DNA of 64,000 nucleotides from Mayamaea pseudoterrestris (taxonomy: Eukaryota; Bacillariophyta; Bacillariophyceae; Sellaphorales; Sellaphoraceae). Location: the NCBI GenBank assembly GCA_027923505.1, contig BROI01000001.1, forward strand, positions 1,210,501 to 1,274,500. The letters run 5' to 3'. Both the position numbers and the translations under genes were made by a program. Shown here one piece after another: positions 42,797 to 54,800 of this stretch; within the stretch, counting starts at the first letter, position 1; each line of letters begins with the position of its first letter. The notes beneath the pieces were generated by a model. The model saw only the letters and a program-made list of their open reading frames with translations, did no database searches and was not told the DNA's origin.

Positions 42797-43855
42797 TTAC
42801 ACAAGATAATTTACCAAACCCATGATTGCCGCCGTCGCCGCAACCATTGTCATGAATGAACCCTTCAACGTTGTCGCGCCGCTGCTGTCTCGATCCGCAC
42901 CGCCCACCGTTGGCGAAAAGGTGCTTCCAGCTGCATCCAGCGTGGCAGTAGGTTCCATCGTCGGAAGAGGCATGGTGGGAGGAGCCGTCGGCGTACCAGG
43001 AGGAACCGTTGGAGCCGCGCTTGGAACGTCCGATGGAGCACTGGTGGTAGTTGTGGCAAGAGTTGGACTGCTGCTGGCCATGCTTGGTTCCGGTGATGAA
43101 GCAGCCATGGATGGAGGCATCGTGGGTGATGCAGCAGTCGGTGCAATGGTCGGGGCATCATCGTCAGTGTTGCTATTGTCGTCCGTTGCTCCGTTTGCGT
43201 TTGGTGCGTCCGTTGGTGACATGGCGTTGTTGTCGTCTCCGTTCATGGCATCATCGCCTCCATTCGTTCCATCGTCTCCAGGACTTGCACCAGCATCACC
43301 GGCCGCAGCTCCCGTAAATCCTTGATAGTAAAAGATGCTTTCCGAATCATCATTCGCAACAACGACTGTAACATCCAGCGTGACATCCGTCGCAGTATCG
43401 AATCGTAACGTTGCCGACGCTGACGTCTTTTCGTCGTTGTTGAAATGCGTCACTCCGCCCACTGGAGCAGCGCAAACGCCTGCATTTTGAACATTATCGG
43501 AAGGAGTCAATGCCGCCGTGTCTTGCACGTCGACATCCGAAGCTTCCACTCTCATCAATACGCCTTTGAATGGCGTTCCTCCAGTCGCCACGAGCGTCAA
43601 GACGGCATCCTTTCCAACCTCGATGACAAAATCATCACTTTCCGAAAGCTGCGTTCCATCCAGCAATACTTGAAAGCCAGCCTCCTCCAGCGACCCAGAG
43701 GTCAAGTCCTTGGAGCCATCCAAGTGCTCGCCTTGGACCGCCGCGCCTCCGCCACTGCATCCTCCAGCTCCAGTTGGAAAGGCAGTGGCGTAGTGGAATG
43801 TAGATGACGCCAGGAGAGATGCTGCTAGTAGTAATGTATTGATAGAGATTCTCAT
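42797..43855 (-). CDS. Secreted reeler-domain protein with Thr/Pro-rich stem
   Basis: A single exon of 352 residues. Residues 1-25 are a signal peptide (INTLLLAASLLASSTFHYATA, then FPTGAGGC). Residues about 26-185 fit a reeler (reelin N-terminal) domain: FPTGAGGCSGG, a middle TPFKGVLMRVEA, then NAGVCAAPVGGVTHFNNDEK, and VTLDVTVVVAND followed by FYYQGF. Several copies of this domain occur in diatom and other algal secreted proteins. Residues 190-320 are an Asp/Asn-rich then Ser/Thr/Pro-rich stem (SPTDAPN, APTIAPT), likely O-glycosylated. The end is hydrophobic (FMTMVAATAAIMGLVNYLV), which fits a GPI-anchor signal or a single membrane anchor. It is probably a cell-surface or wall protein; the ligand is unknown. 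Confidence 0.75.
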   Translation of the reverse strand: MRISINTLLLAASLLASSTFHYATAFPTGAGGCSGGGAAVQGEHLDGSKDLTSGSLEEAGFQVLLDGTQLSESDDFVIEVGKDAVLTLVATGGTPFKGVLMRVEASDVDVQDTAALTPSDNVQNAGVCAAPVGGVTHFNNDEKTSASATLRFDTATDVTLDVTVVVANDDSESIFYYQGFTGAAAGDAGASPGDDGTNGGDDAMNGDDNNAMSPTDAPNANGATDDNSNTDDDAPTIAPTAASPTMPPSMAASSPEPSMASSSPTLATTTTSAPSDVPSAAPTVPPGTPTAPPTMPLPTMEPTATLDAAGSTFSPTVGGADRDSSGATTLKGSFMTMVAATAAIMGLVNYLV

Positions 43856-44394
43856 GATTGCTTATGCTTTCGCTTGCTATGTTAGCTGTTGGCGTGGACG
43901 AATGAATGACAATGAACGATGCAAACGAGCGCTAGCGTGCAAGATGAATAGATCGAAAGAAAAGCAACGGACGGATGATGGATCTTCCGCCGCGCCGTCG
44001 CGCCAATGACCAGTCGTGCGAAACGACTCGATGACGTACGCGAGAGAACTGTGGAGAATATAGTAGTACTTTTTAGCGTTCGATGTATTGATGATTCTAT
44101 TCACGACGGGTTGTATGCGCACGCCGTGAGTAGAGGCATATCTTTCTTCGTCATCAACAATCAAGCCCCTTCTCATCTGCGACATTGGGTCATTAGGATC
44201 TTCCGATCCCGCAACTTCTATGCATGCAGTAAGCGTAAACAAAACGATACAGTTAAAGCAATTCGATCGTACGCGAGCCTCATCGGAGGCACGAGCATCA
44301 CCCAGAATGACCCTTTGAATGACCCAATCGATCCAGCGAGTGTTGCGGAAGGCTTTCACCATGATGAGCCCACTGCCAGACGGATAGTCTGATC
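43856..44394. promoter_or_regulatory. Head-to-head intergenic region (divergent promoters)
   Basis: The reeler gene reads left from 43855 and the Sec7 gene reads right from 44395, so this 539-bp gap must carry both promoters. No TATA-like or named motif stands out. Confidence 0.5.
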
Positions 44395-47300
44395 ATGCAG
44401 CAGCATTCAGTAACTACTAGCAGCAGAAATAGCAACGAGAAGAATCTATCAGTAGAAATATCGCCTCTCAAGTTGTCGAGTACTCGTAGCGTCAGCTCGA
44501 GTGGAAGCAGCAGCATGACGGACGAGGCAGTGAGTGACTGTGAGGATTCTCCGTCGGCTGCTGCAAATAATTCATCGTCATCCAAGACTACCAAGAGCAG
44601 CAGTAACATGAATGGCTTGAGCAATGTAAATAGCATTCCATTGATGAGTCGCTCCGTCCAGACGCCAGGCTTTGCTCCGACCAAACTCTTGACTCCCAAT
44701 CCGTACGCTGCCACGCGCGTCCTCAAGGGCGAGATTCACAACGTTTTGACAGTCATGCGGTCCTCCTCGAACGACTACGTTTCGCCGTTGAGATTTACTG
44801 ATGAGTTTCCCGAGAAGCAGACGCATCCGATTGCGGTGCAGTTGGAAAAGGTGCATGCCATGCTTTCGTCAATGAATAGTCATGTGACGAGTACTACTAC
44901 ATCAAGCAACAACAACAGCAGCAAGACGACGTCAAATACACCATCTCTAGCATCATTCAATAACGCAGACGCCTCCCAAGTACTCTTTGCGCAGCTTCCA
45001 ATTTTGCTAAAACCTTTTTGCAACGCTGTCAAGCACCGCGACGTACGCGCCGCCGTCACGGGCGCCTGCCTTGGCGCGCTGCACAAGTTTGTATCCTACG
45101 GTTTCCTGGATTTGTCGTCGGGCGGAGACTCGAGTCAGTCGCAACAGCAACAGCAGGCTGGACAGTTGCTCACCATGATTTCCGAAGCCTTGCTGGAGTG
45201 TCGCTTCGAGGAGGAAGTCGTGGAGCGACGGTCGGCGGCTGGAGTGGCGCGAGACTTGCTCGCCAGCGGCGTTCGGCAGCACCAAGCGAACAGCGCCGCC
45301 AATCACCGACAAGGAGCTTCGGCAATGAGTTACTCGTCGAATGCAACCTTTGCGTCGTCCAATAGCAGTTACATGGCGCTGACACCCGCTCAAGAGGAGG
45401 AGCATGTTGTTCTCAAACTACTAAGTTTGTCTGCCTTGATTGTTCGCTGTAGTTTGCAGGGACAAGCTTTGCTGAGCAGTCACTCCTTGGTCGGACTGCT
45501 GGAAACATGTTTGCACGTTTCGCACAAGGCCAAGCGGGCTAGTCCATTGTTGAAAAGTGCAGCAGCCGATGCACTCAGTGACATGGTCATGCAAGTATTT
45601 GCAGGAACGGGAGCGCCCATTCTACAGGCGCGTCACGAGATTTTGATCAAGCTGGTGGCGCTACTGAATCCGCACGACGCTTCCGGTCCACAAGTGACGC
45701 ACACGGCATTGACGTTGCTGAACATTGCGCTGGAGACACGTCGGGAGCCGCTCACCGAAGCCGACATTAGTATATTGCAAAACGACCTTTGCAAGTATTT
45801 GTTGCTAACGAGCGCAACGACGCGTGACATTTACACGTTGACATTGACGTTGCGAGTCATTTTCAATCTTTTCCAGTCCATTCGCAACCACTTGAAGGTG
45901 CCGCTGGAGGTTTTCTTGACGAGTGTTCACTTGCGCATTTTGGATTCGCCAACATGTTCGCCCGAGGAAAAGGAAGTGGCGCTGGAAAGCTTGCTCGAGT
46001 TTTGTCAGGAACCCGACTTGATGCAGGACATTTACTTGAACTATGATTGCGACGTTGCGTGCACTAACTTGTTTGAAGCTATTGTTCAGTCGCTTGGAAA
46101 AGTGGCACTACCGGGTGGATGGAACTTGGTGCTGGAGCAGGAGGATGATGCTTCGGAGCGTACCGACGAAGGCGACGTATTGATTGCTTCTGCATCGCAA
46201 AGAGGCAAGTCGAGCGATGGGGCGAGCGGCAAGGACGGAGCATCAAGTTCGACCATTGTAACGGCTGCGAGCTCGACTGCGGAGACGTCCAATGTCAACG
46301 GCACTGCCTTGTCAGTGGCGACGACGGCTCCAGTGCAGCACGTATTGCCAGCGTCACCACTCACGATACTGAACCGTCTCGCTCTGGATGGATTGTTGGC
46401 TATTCTGGATAGCATCTCGAAACGCTGCAATGTCAGCGACAAGGACTCGCGCATGTTACGAAAGGCTGAAAGCATAATTTCGAGCGCCGCATCTGTGACG
46501 AGTGGAATTGGATCGGATGATGGGATGGCGGATGTGCAAAATGGCGTTGACGAGGAAAAGGCCGACGACAATGATTTGACCGACAGTGACGTTTCGCTGG
46601 GTCATTTGGAGTTTGCCCCAGGACAGCGACCTGCGGCGGAGGATGAGCTGCGAGAGCGCAAACTTAAAAAGATGGCTCTTTCCAAAGTGGCCCGAGCATT
46701 CAACTTTAGCCCCATGTCGGCCGATTGGTTGGAGCTTGCCGTCCAGCAAGGCATTGTTCATAGTAAAGAGAGTGCCAAGGAAGTCGCCGATTTCTTTTAC
46801 TCGGCGCCGGGTTTAGACAAGGTCAAACTTGGTTTGTACCTCAGCAAGGGACCAGAAAAGGATTGGCCATTTGAGGCGGCTGTGCGCACGAGCTTTTTGT
46901 CGCTGTATGATTTCAAGGGACTCAGTTTTGCTCCCGCGCTACGCAAGTTCCTTTCCAAGTTTCGACTGCCGGGCGAAGCTCAATGCATTGATCGACTTAT
47001 GGAGGCTTTTTCTAAGGAATATTATCAGCAGGAGCCTTCGATATTTGCTAATTCCGATGCTGTTTATGTGGTGTCTTTTTCAACGATCATGCTTAACACG
47101 GACTTGCACAACCCGTCCATTTCGGAGGACAAGCGCATGACACTGCAGCAATTCATCAAAAACAATCGCGGCATAAATGACGGGTCGGATTTGCCGGAAG
47201 AATTTTTAATAAAGCTGTATGGCGCTATCAAAGAAAAGCCTATCCAAGTTCGAAAGGAAATGGACGAGGTTATGAAAAAGCGCGAACATGTAGACTTTAA

Positions 47301-49665
47301 ATCTGCCTTGGAAAATATACTCGCAAAATCTTCTGAAGTTGCAGACCCATTCTTTGGCCCAGCTGGTGAGCGCGTCCAAAGTGGAGCCGGCGTTCACGAC
47401 AAGGAAATGTTCATCGTTTTGTCGTCATGGTTGCTCAAAGATCTGACTGGCATCTTCCTTCGATCATGGGATGATGTGCTCGTCGTAAAGGCTGTGACAG
47501 GTCTTAAAGACATGGCCAAAGTTGCTGCCTATTTTGGTCAAGACAGAGCGGTGAATGATATTCTTCTCACTCTGCTACCGATGGGGCGCGACTACGTTAT
47601 GGGATGCGTTGCCTTAGACTACGTTTCTACAGCTGATAATGACAATGCTTCCATCATTTCTGGACCGAGGACAACATCGTCGATTGATGAAACCGAGACG
47701 GATGATGATACAACTTTCGATTCAGAGATGCCAATTCCGTACGGCTTGCTGTGTTCTGCATCGCCTGAGGGAAGAGTGGTTAACATTTACGGAAGCGCAG
47801 CGCATCGCGGTATCCTCGCACTTGATTGCAGCTTCGTAATCATTAGGACTTATGGATCGATGGTCACGACGGCATGGCCAAGCTTTGTCGAGTGTCTATG
47901 CGCTTTACGAGACGCACGCGCTCTCCCATTGGGGCTGGCTGATCTTGATGATTTTGCGGATAGCAATGGCAATGTCTTGCCGCTCTCGCCTTTTGCAAAG
48001 TCATCGCATAAACGAATGGCGGACTATTACAAATCTCAAGCTGACCCAGAAACTCCAAAGAAGAATCAAAAAGGCTGGTTTGGATCGCTGTTCCGCAAGC
48101 AGGATGTTGACAAAGACGGCGAATCTGTTGACGAAGGCAGTGTGCACAGACGTCATATGTCGACCTACACGAAGGCGCTTCTCGGCATTGCTGAAGCAGC
48201 AGATGTCGAAAATGTTATTCAAATGGGTTCGACGAAGCTGCCTGTCGCAGAACATACGATCAAGGCACTATTGGAAGCTGTTGGGCATTACCCGTATCGT
48301 GATGATCCGGTGCTGGAGCAGCATGCAATTTTTTCGCTGGAGCTTGCTGCGCGCGCTCTACTGTCGAACAGAAAGCAAGCCACCGCGTTGTTTCCACTCT
48401 TTCTGTCAACATTTGAATCTATTTTGACTGGTGTCGATGATGTAAATCCTCGTGCGCCGTTTGTCGTTGAACGCGTGGCTGTGACCGTCCTTCGCTGCTG
48501 CATTCACCTATATGATCTTCCAGAGGTAAGATCAGTTGCGCGAGCGAGTGCAATGATTCATGTTGCTATATACTAACTTGTTGTTTTGATTCAGCTTCGA
48601 CCTCATTTAAGATCATCACTGCATTTGCTAACGATGGCGCTTCCACGTAGCTTCGTCAAGGAAATATCGGATCGGGTGGCATGTGGACTAGCAATTATCG
48701 TCAGAGCCAGCTTCCACTTTTTTGAGTCTGCGAACGAATGGGTATTTGTCGGAGATACACTTGACGTTCTTGCACACTACCAGAATGCCCGGGTGTTTGT
48801 ATTTGACGGAATTGCCTCAACTGTGGAATACGCAATTCCAGCAGCTGACGCGAAAATGTCGGGAATCCTTGAGCGTGATCGGCCAAATCTTTCTACGCTT
48901 GCATGTGGCGCTCTTGCTCGAATCCTCATTCGATTCGTTCTTGGTTTCTACCAGAACGATTTGTCGCTTTCGATCCCCGCTCTGCTCTGCTTGGAAAAGG
49001 TCTATCGCTACAATAACGAGCTTCTGCTGCAAGATAGGGAATCCAGGAAAGATGCAACTGCTGCTATTGACCATGCCTCGGTTGTCGTGGACCCGGAGCT
49101 TTGGCAGAATGTGGCAGTTGCAATGTATTCTGCGTGTCGGTCTACCGACGATGATTTGTCTCGACGCGGAGCGGACTGTTACCAGCGCCTCATTTTACAA
49201 ACAAACGTTGAGCAGATCCCGGATGAGAAGTGGATTGCCATTTTGTACCTCATGGTGAATAAACAGCCACCGCTGGTTGCTGAAGACAGCCGCATCAATA
49301 CTTTCTCAGTGCTCGTAAAGCTGCTCTGCAAGGTACTTCCCGTACTTAGCCACAAGCCCGAGAACCGCGAGGATCTGCATGATTTAGTAGGCACCGTGGC
49401 TGCGCTCGCTAGGGATAATTTGAAACATGGCCGGAAGGGCGGCATAACACCATTGTTTGAGCAAACACTGCAGACTGTCACGTACATGTCGAACCACATG
49501 ACGACGGACGAGTGGAATGGCGAAGCAGAATTCAGTGCTTGGGCCAGCGAGACAATGTTGGCGGAGCTAGAGAAAGTTGGTGCTGCAGGAAACTCTGCCA
49601 GAAATAAAGCTGCGATTATGCCGAGATTAGCGAGCGTTAGTGAAGTCAAAGCCGAAAGCGCGTAG
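44395..49665 (+). CDS. Sec7-domain ARF-GEF, GBF1/GNOM type (2 exons)
   Basis: Exons 44395-48525 and 48595-49665 join in phase 0 through a 69-nt intron with a GTAAGA donor and a perfect TACTAAC branch site, giving 1733 residues. After a Ser/Asn-rich start comes the GBF-type N-terminus (VLKGEIHNVLTVMRSSSND), pointing to the GBF1/GEA/GNOM branch rather than BIG. The Sec7 domain spans about residues 765-960: ARAFNFSPMSADWLELA, KFRLPGEAQCIDRLMEAF with the catalytic glutamate finger near residue 861, and FSTIMLNTDLHNPSI. Long helical-repeat regions follow (HDS-type). The protein would load GTP onto ARF at Golgi or ER-Golgi membranes for COPI coat assembly. An inserted Ser/Thr/Glu-rich segment near residues 590-650 is likely a disordered loop. 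Confidence 0.9.
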
Positions 49666-49916
49666 TTGCTGACGGCTTGGACGAATGTTGATGGGGTACA
49701 AGCAACCGCAGCATTTCGGTGGACTATGGGAAAAATTATATTAACCTTGTCGTCGAGTCTCATGGCCACCGGTATAAGATTATGTAAGATTGTTAAATCA
49801 CAAAGGATTCTGTAGTGTATGTGAACTATTCATTCTATTGAACTGACATTGAGTGTGAAAAATTCTAGTTGCTTTTGCCGAACCTGCAGCCACAATGTTG
49901 CAGCATTCCAAAAGTA

Positions 49917-52062
49917 TCAACAGCAATGTGCGACGCTCTTGAGACATTCGTATGCGTCTTCCGTCTGCACTAGACCAAAGCCGTAGTAGATGTCTTTTCC
50001 TGGCGCACCCAAGTCCTTTGCAGTGCTCGCTAGGCAGGCGACAATATCTTTGTTTTTGCAGTTGCGACAGGATCGCCAAAGTGCAGCGACTGCTCCGGCT
50101 GTAACACACGATAAGAGTTTTCAGAGAAGTTTAGCCAGGGTACCACAAAGGTCGCAGCAGTGAAGCAACATTACTCGCAAAGAAATACGTACTAACGTGC
50201 GGCGCTGACATGGACGTCCCGCTAAGCTCAGCATATCCACCCTTATCAGAGACGATATGCACTTCCGCCTGCGCAAATTTTCTTTGGAGAGCCCTACCGG
50301 TTGCCAAATCCGCGCTCAAGACAGGAATGGTCACCTGTCCATCATCGGGTATCCATCCGGAAAAGGACCCAGTGACATTGTTGAAAATAATGGCAGCGTT
50401 GCCACCGCCATGTTGACAGTTTATAACCTTTTCTTGGAAGGTATTGATGCCGCGCTTTATGATACAGATGCCACCAGTAGAACGTTTGCACTTTGTGAGT
50501 CCAGTTCCGCACGATTTGATCTTGCCAGTAACCCCACTTTGTGGAAGGCGTGGTGAGTTGGCCATGAAGACGGACGAGAACCTGTCGCCAGTCGGAGTAG
50601 TGATCGTTGCGGTCGTCGCGCCCGGAACAGTGGATAGGACGCCCACTCCCGGTGCCGCCAAGTCAACAAGGTTGTTAAAATTGGAAAAGCTAGCCACTTT
50701 GCTTGACGAGTCAACGGCGGCAATGGACAAGACGGACGTGTAGCATGCCGGGTAACGACAAATTGATTCTCCGTCGTTCCCCGCCGCAGCCACCAGGATG
50801 CGATTATCCTTGTCATATGCATCCGCAAAGACTCGCGCCGCAGTTGTATCGTAAGTATCGCCTGATAAACTCATGTTGATCACGTTTGCGCCGTTTGCGA
50901 TGGACCACTTGACGGCTGCCAAAATGCTGGAAAAGGACGCTCCGCCATCATCTCCAAAAACGCGAGCAATAATGTAACAAACATTCGAGTCTGGTATCAT
51001 ACCAACGACACCAATATTGTTGTTTCCGAGTGCGCCGATCGTGCCGGCAACCTGAAAGAAGTGAGAGCGTTGCTGTCAGTCGAACTGCCTGCACTTTTTG
51101 TAGTAAATATCGTTTCGACCCAACGTACATGGGTTCCATGGTCGCGGGTCGGATTGTACCATTTCTCGTCAGAGCTCAATCCAAAGGTGCTATCAAATTA
51201 AAACGACGGACAATCACATGAGAGACGAAGGGCACGAAAATGAACCAAGGCACATTCATACTGTAGCATACCTTCCCAAACAGTTTGTCGCGTCGGGAGT
51301 CGAGCAAGACAAGTCTGGATGCCCAACGTCAAATCCTGCGTCAATGATACCAATTTTGAAGGATCGTTTCTTGCTACAGTTGTTTGGTAAATTTGAATTG
51401 GGCAGTCTGTTTCCGCCTTGAGCGAGCTTGATGCCATACGGCGTGACTTGATTGACAAGCTGGTTTGGCGCAACCTGCTGATCCTCTTCCACAAAGTCAA
51501 TGTGTTTCGCATAATTTTCGATCAGGGCGACGAGTTTGTACTTTGGAAGCGTGACTGCAATGGAGTTGACTTCGCCAAAGTCATGCTTTTCGTGAGTCAT
51601 TTCGTCAAAGGCAGCCCGTATAATTTGCTGTCGGCCCTTGAGCGTCTTGTAACCGATAAAGCAGCTGACGAGATCGTTGGGATTTCCTTGATATAGACTC
51701 TGAATGAATTGTTTTTGTTGTTTTACCTGCTGGATTGTTGCATCGTCTGCTTGGCCACTTTCAAGCTGTCGTCTCGCGTGATCCGCAGCGGCAAATTCAT
51801 CATGTTTCCGTCGAATCTCCTGGTCGAGTGCATTGTCCCAGACAAGGTCGCGACTCCATTGATCGTGAAGGGCGTCGGCGTCGTACTTGTACTCGTGCAG
51901 CTCGATTGGAGACTCGTCGTTGTCATCATCAAGTTGGAAATCGACGTCATTTGCTCCAGCTTCTGCTCCTCCTTGACTTTCTTCATTTACAGCGACTAAA
52001 CCATGTACAATTATTGACAATAACCATAGCAGCAGCCATTTGTTCCTGTACACCGCCCTCAT
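49917..52062 (-). CDS. Secreted subtilisin-like serine protease (S8, 4 exons)
   Basis: Exons 52062-51272, 51189-51129, 51051-50193 and 50098-49917 join in frame (introns 82, 77 and 94 nt; two donors are GTACGT) into 630 residues. Residues 1-24 are a signal peptide. An acidic propeptide follows, with an inhibitor-like region around 125-200. The catalytic triad is complete: Asp241 in IGIIDAGFD, His281 in DHGTHVAG and Ser564 in GTSMSAPHVTGAVA. The His and Ser motifs are each completed only across a splice junction, which confirms the gene model. The oxyanion Asn lies in AAAGND. A protease-associated-like insert sits between AAPGVGV and the Ser box (IIKRGINTFQEK, AAIIFNN). The mature enzyme would cleave proteins outside the cell or in the secretory route. 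It has no membrane anchor. Confidence 0.9.
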
Positions 52063-52739
52063 GGTGTTTCAAGTGTGTTTCGCCGAGTGAAATGAACGCG
52101 CACCAGTCGCGTAAAGCGAAATCCAAAATGCTCAACGCATCGCGCACCTCGTGCATCTGAAAAAAAGCTCATTGATTCATGGAAAAGTGACGCAATGTAC
52201 AAGGTTTTGCACATTGAATTCCTTGATGACATGATTGGTACATCGAAAACCTCGTCAATTTTGAATTTGGATGCATTTTGTATTTCGCCTTTGTTCCTTA
52301 TCGCCGTCTCGCCGACCGGAATCGAGTGCAGAGACGAGCGAGAGGTTTGCGATTGATAGCTTGACCTCGAAACTATTTTGCCTTGCTATAGCATAACCTG
52401 CCAGAATCGAAACAACTGCAGTAACGACGAGGTTGCTGGTGACATGTTGTGCATGTTGTACGATCGAACTGTTCGTGTGCAGTCGCGGTTCACGCAAATG
52501 GCAAGCCACAAGGACGCTTAGTAGGCAGCTCTGCCGGCAAGTTAATACAAAGCTTCGGTGCAACCAAATGGCCATCAATTAATAAGCGTAAGTATATGGT
52601 CGTAAAGCAGTGTAGCTATTGGTAAAGATTTGTCTTTATGTAAGTTTATACTGTATTTGGGAGGAGGACGACCTCTCTACATTCATGTCCGTCCGAAGCG
52701 CCGCACCGTCGCATAGCCCTTGCTGCCGTTCGAGCTTCC
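52063..52739. other. Intergenic region
   Basis: Holds the promoter of the protease gene on the left and the 3' end of the Lys/Gly/Ser-rich protein gene on the right. No gene or repeat can be supported. Confidence 0.5.
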
Positions 52740-53972
52740 CTAGACGCTGCCAGATCCCGAGCTAGAGTTAATGACAGAGCCCGACCCTGATCCAGATCCA
52801 GATCCAGATCCAGATGCACCCTTGCTTCCAGTTTTGCTACCCTTGGAACTGCTGTCTCCTTTGCTTCCCTTAGAGCTGCTGTCGCCCTTGCTTCCCTTGG
52901 AGCCCTTGCTGCTGCCTCCCTTGCTTCCCTTGGAGCCCTTGCTGCTGTCGCCTCCCTTGGATCCCTTGCTGCTGCCTCCCTTGCTTCCCTTGGATCCCTT
53001 GCTGCTGCCTCCCTTGCTTCCCTTGGAGCCCTTGCTGCTGCCTCCCTTGCTGCTGCCTCCCTTGCTGCCCTCCTTGCTGCCCTTTGATGACTTACTGCCT
53101 CCCTTGCTGCCTCCCTTGCTGCCCTTCGCTACCTTGCTTCCAGAACCACTCTTGCTGCCCTTCGCTGACTTGCTGCCGCCCTTGCTTCCTTTTGCTGACT
53201 TGCTGCCGCCCTTGCTTCCTTTTGCTGACTTGCTACCGCCCTTGCTTCCTTTTGCCATCTTGCTTCCACCCTTGCTTCCTTTTGCTGACTTGCTACCGCC
53301 CTTGCTGCCCTTTGCTGACTTGCTGCCTCCCTTGCTGCCCTTCGCTGCCTTGCTTCCAGAGCCGCCCTTGCTGCCCTTGGCTGCCTTGCTTCCAGAACCG
53401 CCCTTGCTGCCCTTGGCTGACTTGCTACCGCCCTTGCTGCCCTTGGCTGCCTTGCTTCCAGAGCCGCCCTTGCTTCCCTTTGCTGACTTGCTGCCGCCCT
53501 TGCTGCCCTTGGCTGCCTTGCTTCCTGAGCCGCCCTTGCTGCCCTTGGCTGCCTTGCTACCAGAACCACCCTTGCTGCCCTTGACAGCCTTGCTTCCAGA
53601 GCCGCCCTCGCTGCCGCCGCTGGAGCCTCCACTTGATCCTTTTGGTGCCATTGTCTCAAGGTCTGGTGTTGACATGCCTGCGCTGCCAGTCACTCCCTGG
53701 CTGCCAGTCACTCCTTGGCTGCCTGGCATTGCACTGCGTCCGCCCTTGCTCACAGATCCTTCAACACCGGCCATACTCATGCTCATACTCATTGACATGC
53801 TCATTTCATATAGTGACCGGCTGTCGAAGAGGTGTTCCTCGGCGCGTAGAGCTCCGCCGCGCACGCCGCCGACAAGGTAGGCATCGCGACGCTTGCGTTC
53901 GGGGAGGTCGGCTTGTTGTGCGTTGGCAAAGACCGCGGCGAGGGAAAGGAGAGTGACTTGGACAAACTTCAT
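52740..53972 (-). CDS. Secreted Ser/Lys/Gly repeat protein, silaffin-like
   Basis: I place the start at 53972 (410 residues), because it gives a clear signal peptide (MKFVQVTLLSLAAVFANA); an in-frame Met at 54254 would bury it. After it come a basic KRRDAYL stretch and SRSLYEMSMSMSMSMSMAG, where an RxL site directly precedes a Met-Ser run. From about residue 130 to 390 the protein is built of short repeats, SKAAKGSKGG, SKSAKGSKGG and SSKGSKGSKGG, with Lys every few residues, and it ends in a Ser/Gly tail. Silaffins of diatoms share these traits: secretion, RxL cleavage sites, and Ser/Lys-rich repeats that become phosphorylated and polyamine-modified to precipitate silica. Function is inferred from composition, since other diatom secreted proteins of unknown role also have SKG repeats. 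The opposite strand stays open here only because of the repeats. Confidence 0.7.
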   Translation of the reverse strand: MKFVQVTLLSLAAVFANAQQADLPERKRRDAYLVGGVRGGALRAEEHLFDSRSLYEMSMSMSMSMSMAGVEGSVSKGGRSAMPGSQGVTGSQGVTGSAGMSTPDLETMAPKGSSGGSSGGSEGGSGSKAVKGSKGGSGSKAAKGSKGGSGSKAAKGSKGGSKSAKGSKGGSGSKAAKGSKGGSKSAKGSKGGSGSKAAKGSKGGSGSKAAKGSKGGSKSAKGSKGGSKSAKGSKGGSKMAKGSKGGSKSAKGSKGGSKSAKGSKGGSKSAKGSKSGSGSKVAKGSKGGSKGGSKSSKGSKEGSKGGSSKGGSSKGSKGSKGGSSKGSKGSKGGSSKGSKGGDSSKGSKGSKGGSSKGSKGSKGDSSSKGSKGDSSSKGSKTGSKGASGSGSGSGSGSGSVINSSSGSGSV

Positions 53973-54800
53973 GTTGATGGTAGTAGCTGTTGTTGTTGGC
54001 TGTTGGTTGGCTTGTCGAGTGGCTGAATTATCGAATTGTGAGATGATGGTCAATGTTTCGAAAAAGCATTCTGGACGAGAACATGTGTGTTGACGTGTGC
54101 CGTAGAACGAAGTTGGCGAGTCGATTTCGTCTTCGATGCTGCTCCACATATCGAACGGCAATGCAACGATCTCCAACAGCGACAAACGAGCATGATTGTT
54201 TATGTCGAAAGTCGAGCGGACGAAAGCATCATGGTGGCGGCCGAAATTCGCCATCGAGTTGTAAGTGGTTTCGTCGAGCGTCTCGCCCGGCTCGAATCGC
54301 GCCGGCCGCTCTCATTTTGTGTCGTAGCGGTTCTTGCTGGCAGCGAGCACGATCGTCGTTTGTTCCGGCTCACCTCGAGGACGGAGCTTTTCGTTGTGAT
54401 ACCGCGGTGAATGGCCGGCAGCCAACCGATGGCGATAGAGTCCATGGCTCTATGCTCCTCTGAGACGTCGCTCCAAGCAGTGGTGGTGGCAGCTTGTATG
54501 TAACTCCGTATACTTGCGTCTGTGTCTATAGCTTCTTGACTTGGAATGAGGAAGGGCACTACGATACGAATGCGCATCGAGTGGCAATAGGATGACTCGA
54601 ATGACGGAAACTAAATGACAAGGCGTAAATATCGTAATAGGAAACAACCTTTGAACTTATACAATAAAAATTAATATTCGTACAACATGCGCACACGTTG
54701 AGAAACATCCACCGTTAACCACCACTGCTCAAAGCAAGCGATAGTGCTGCTGCCCCATCACTCAAAGAGCGAAGCGATTACACTCTCACTCTCGCAGGAA
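53973..54800. other. Intergenic region between two related secreted-protein genes
   Basis: About 830 bases holding the promoter of the gene at 52740-53972 and the 3' end of the next minus-strand gene. Open frames on both strands are short and uncharacteristic. I see nothing else. Confidence 0.5.

Noticed and set aside
52771-53880. Long open frame on the plus strand opposite the Lys/Gly/Ser repeat gene (Leu/Pro-rich product)
   Set aside because: It is the stop-free shadow of a short-codon repeat. The minus strand has a signal peptide and a family relative next door; the plus frame is pure LLPPLLP with no start context or domain.
53973-54254. Longer N-terminus for the Lys/Gly/Ser repeat protein
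   Set aside because: The extra 94 residues have no relatives and would bury an obvious signal peptide starting at 53972.
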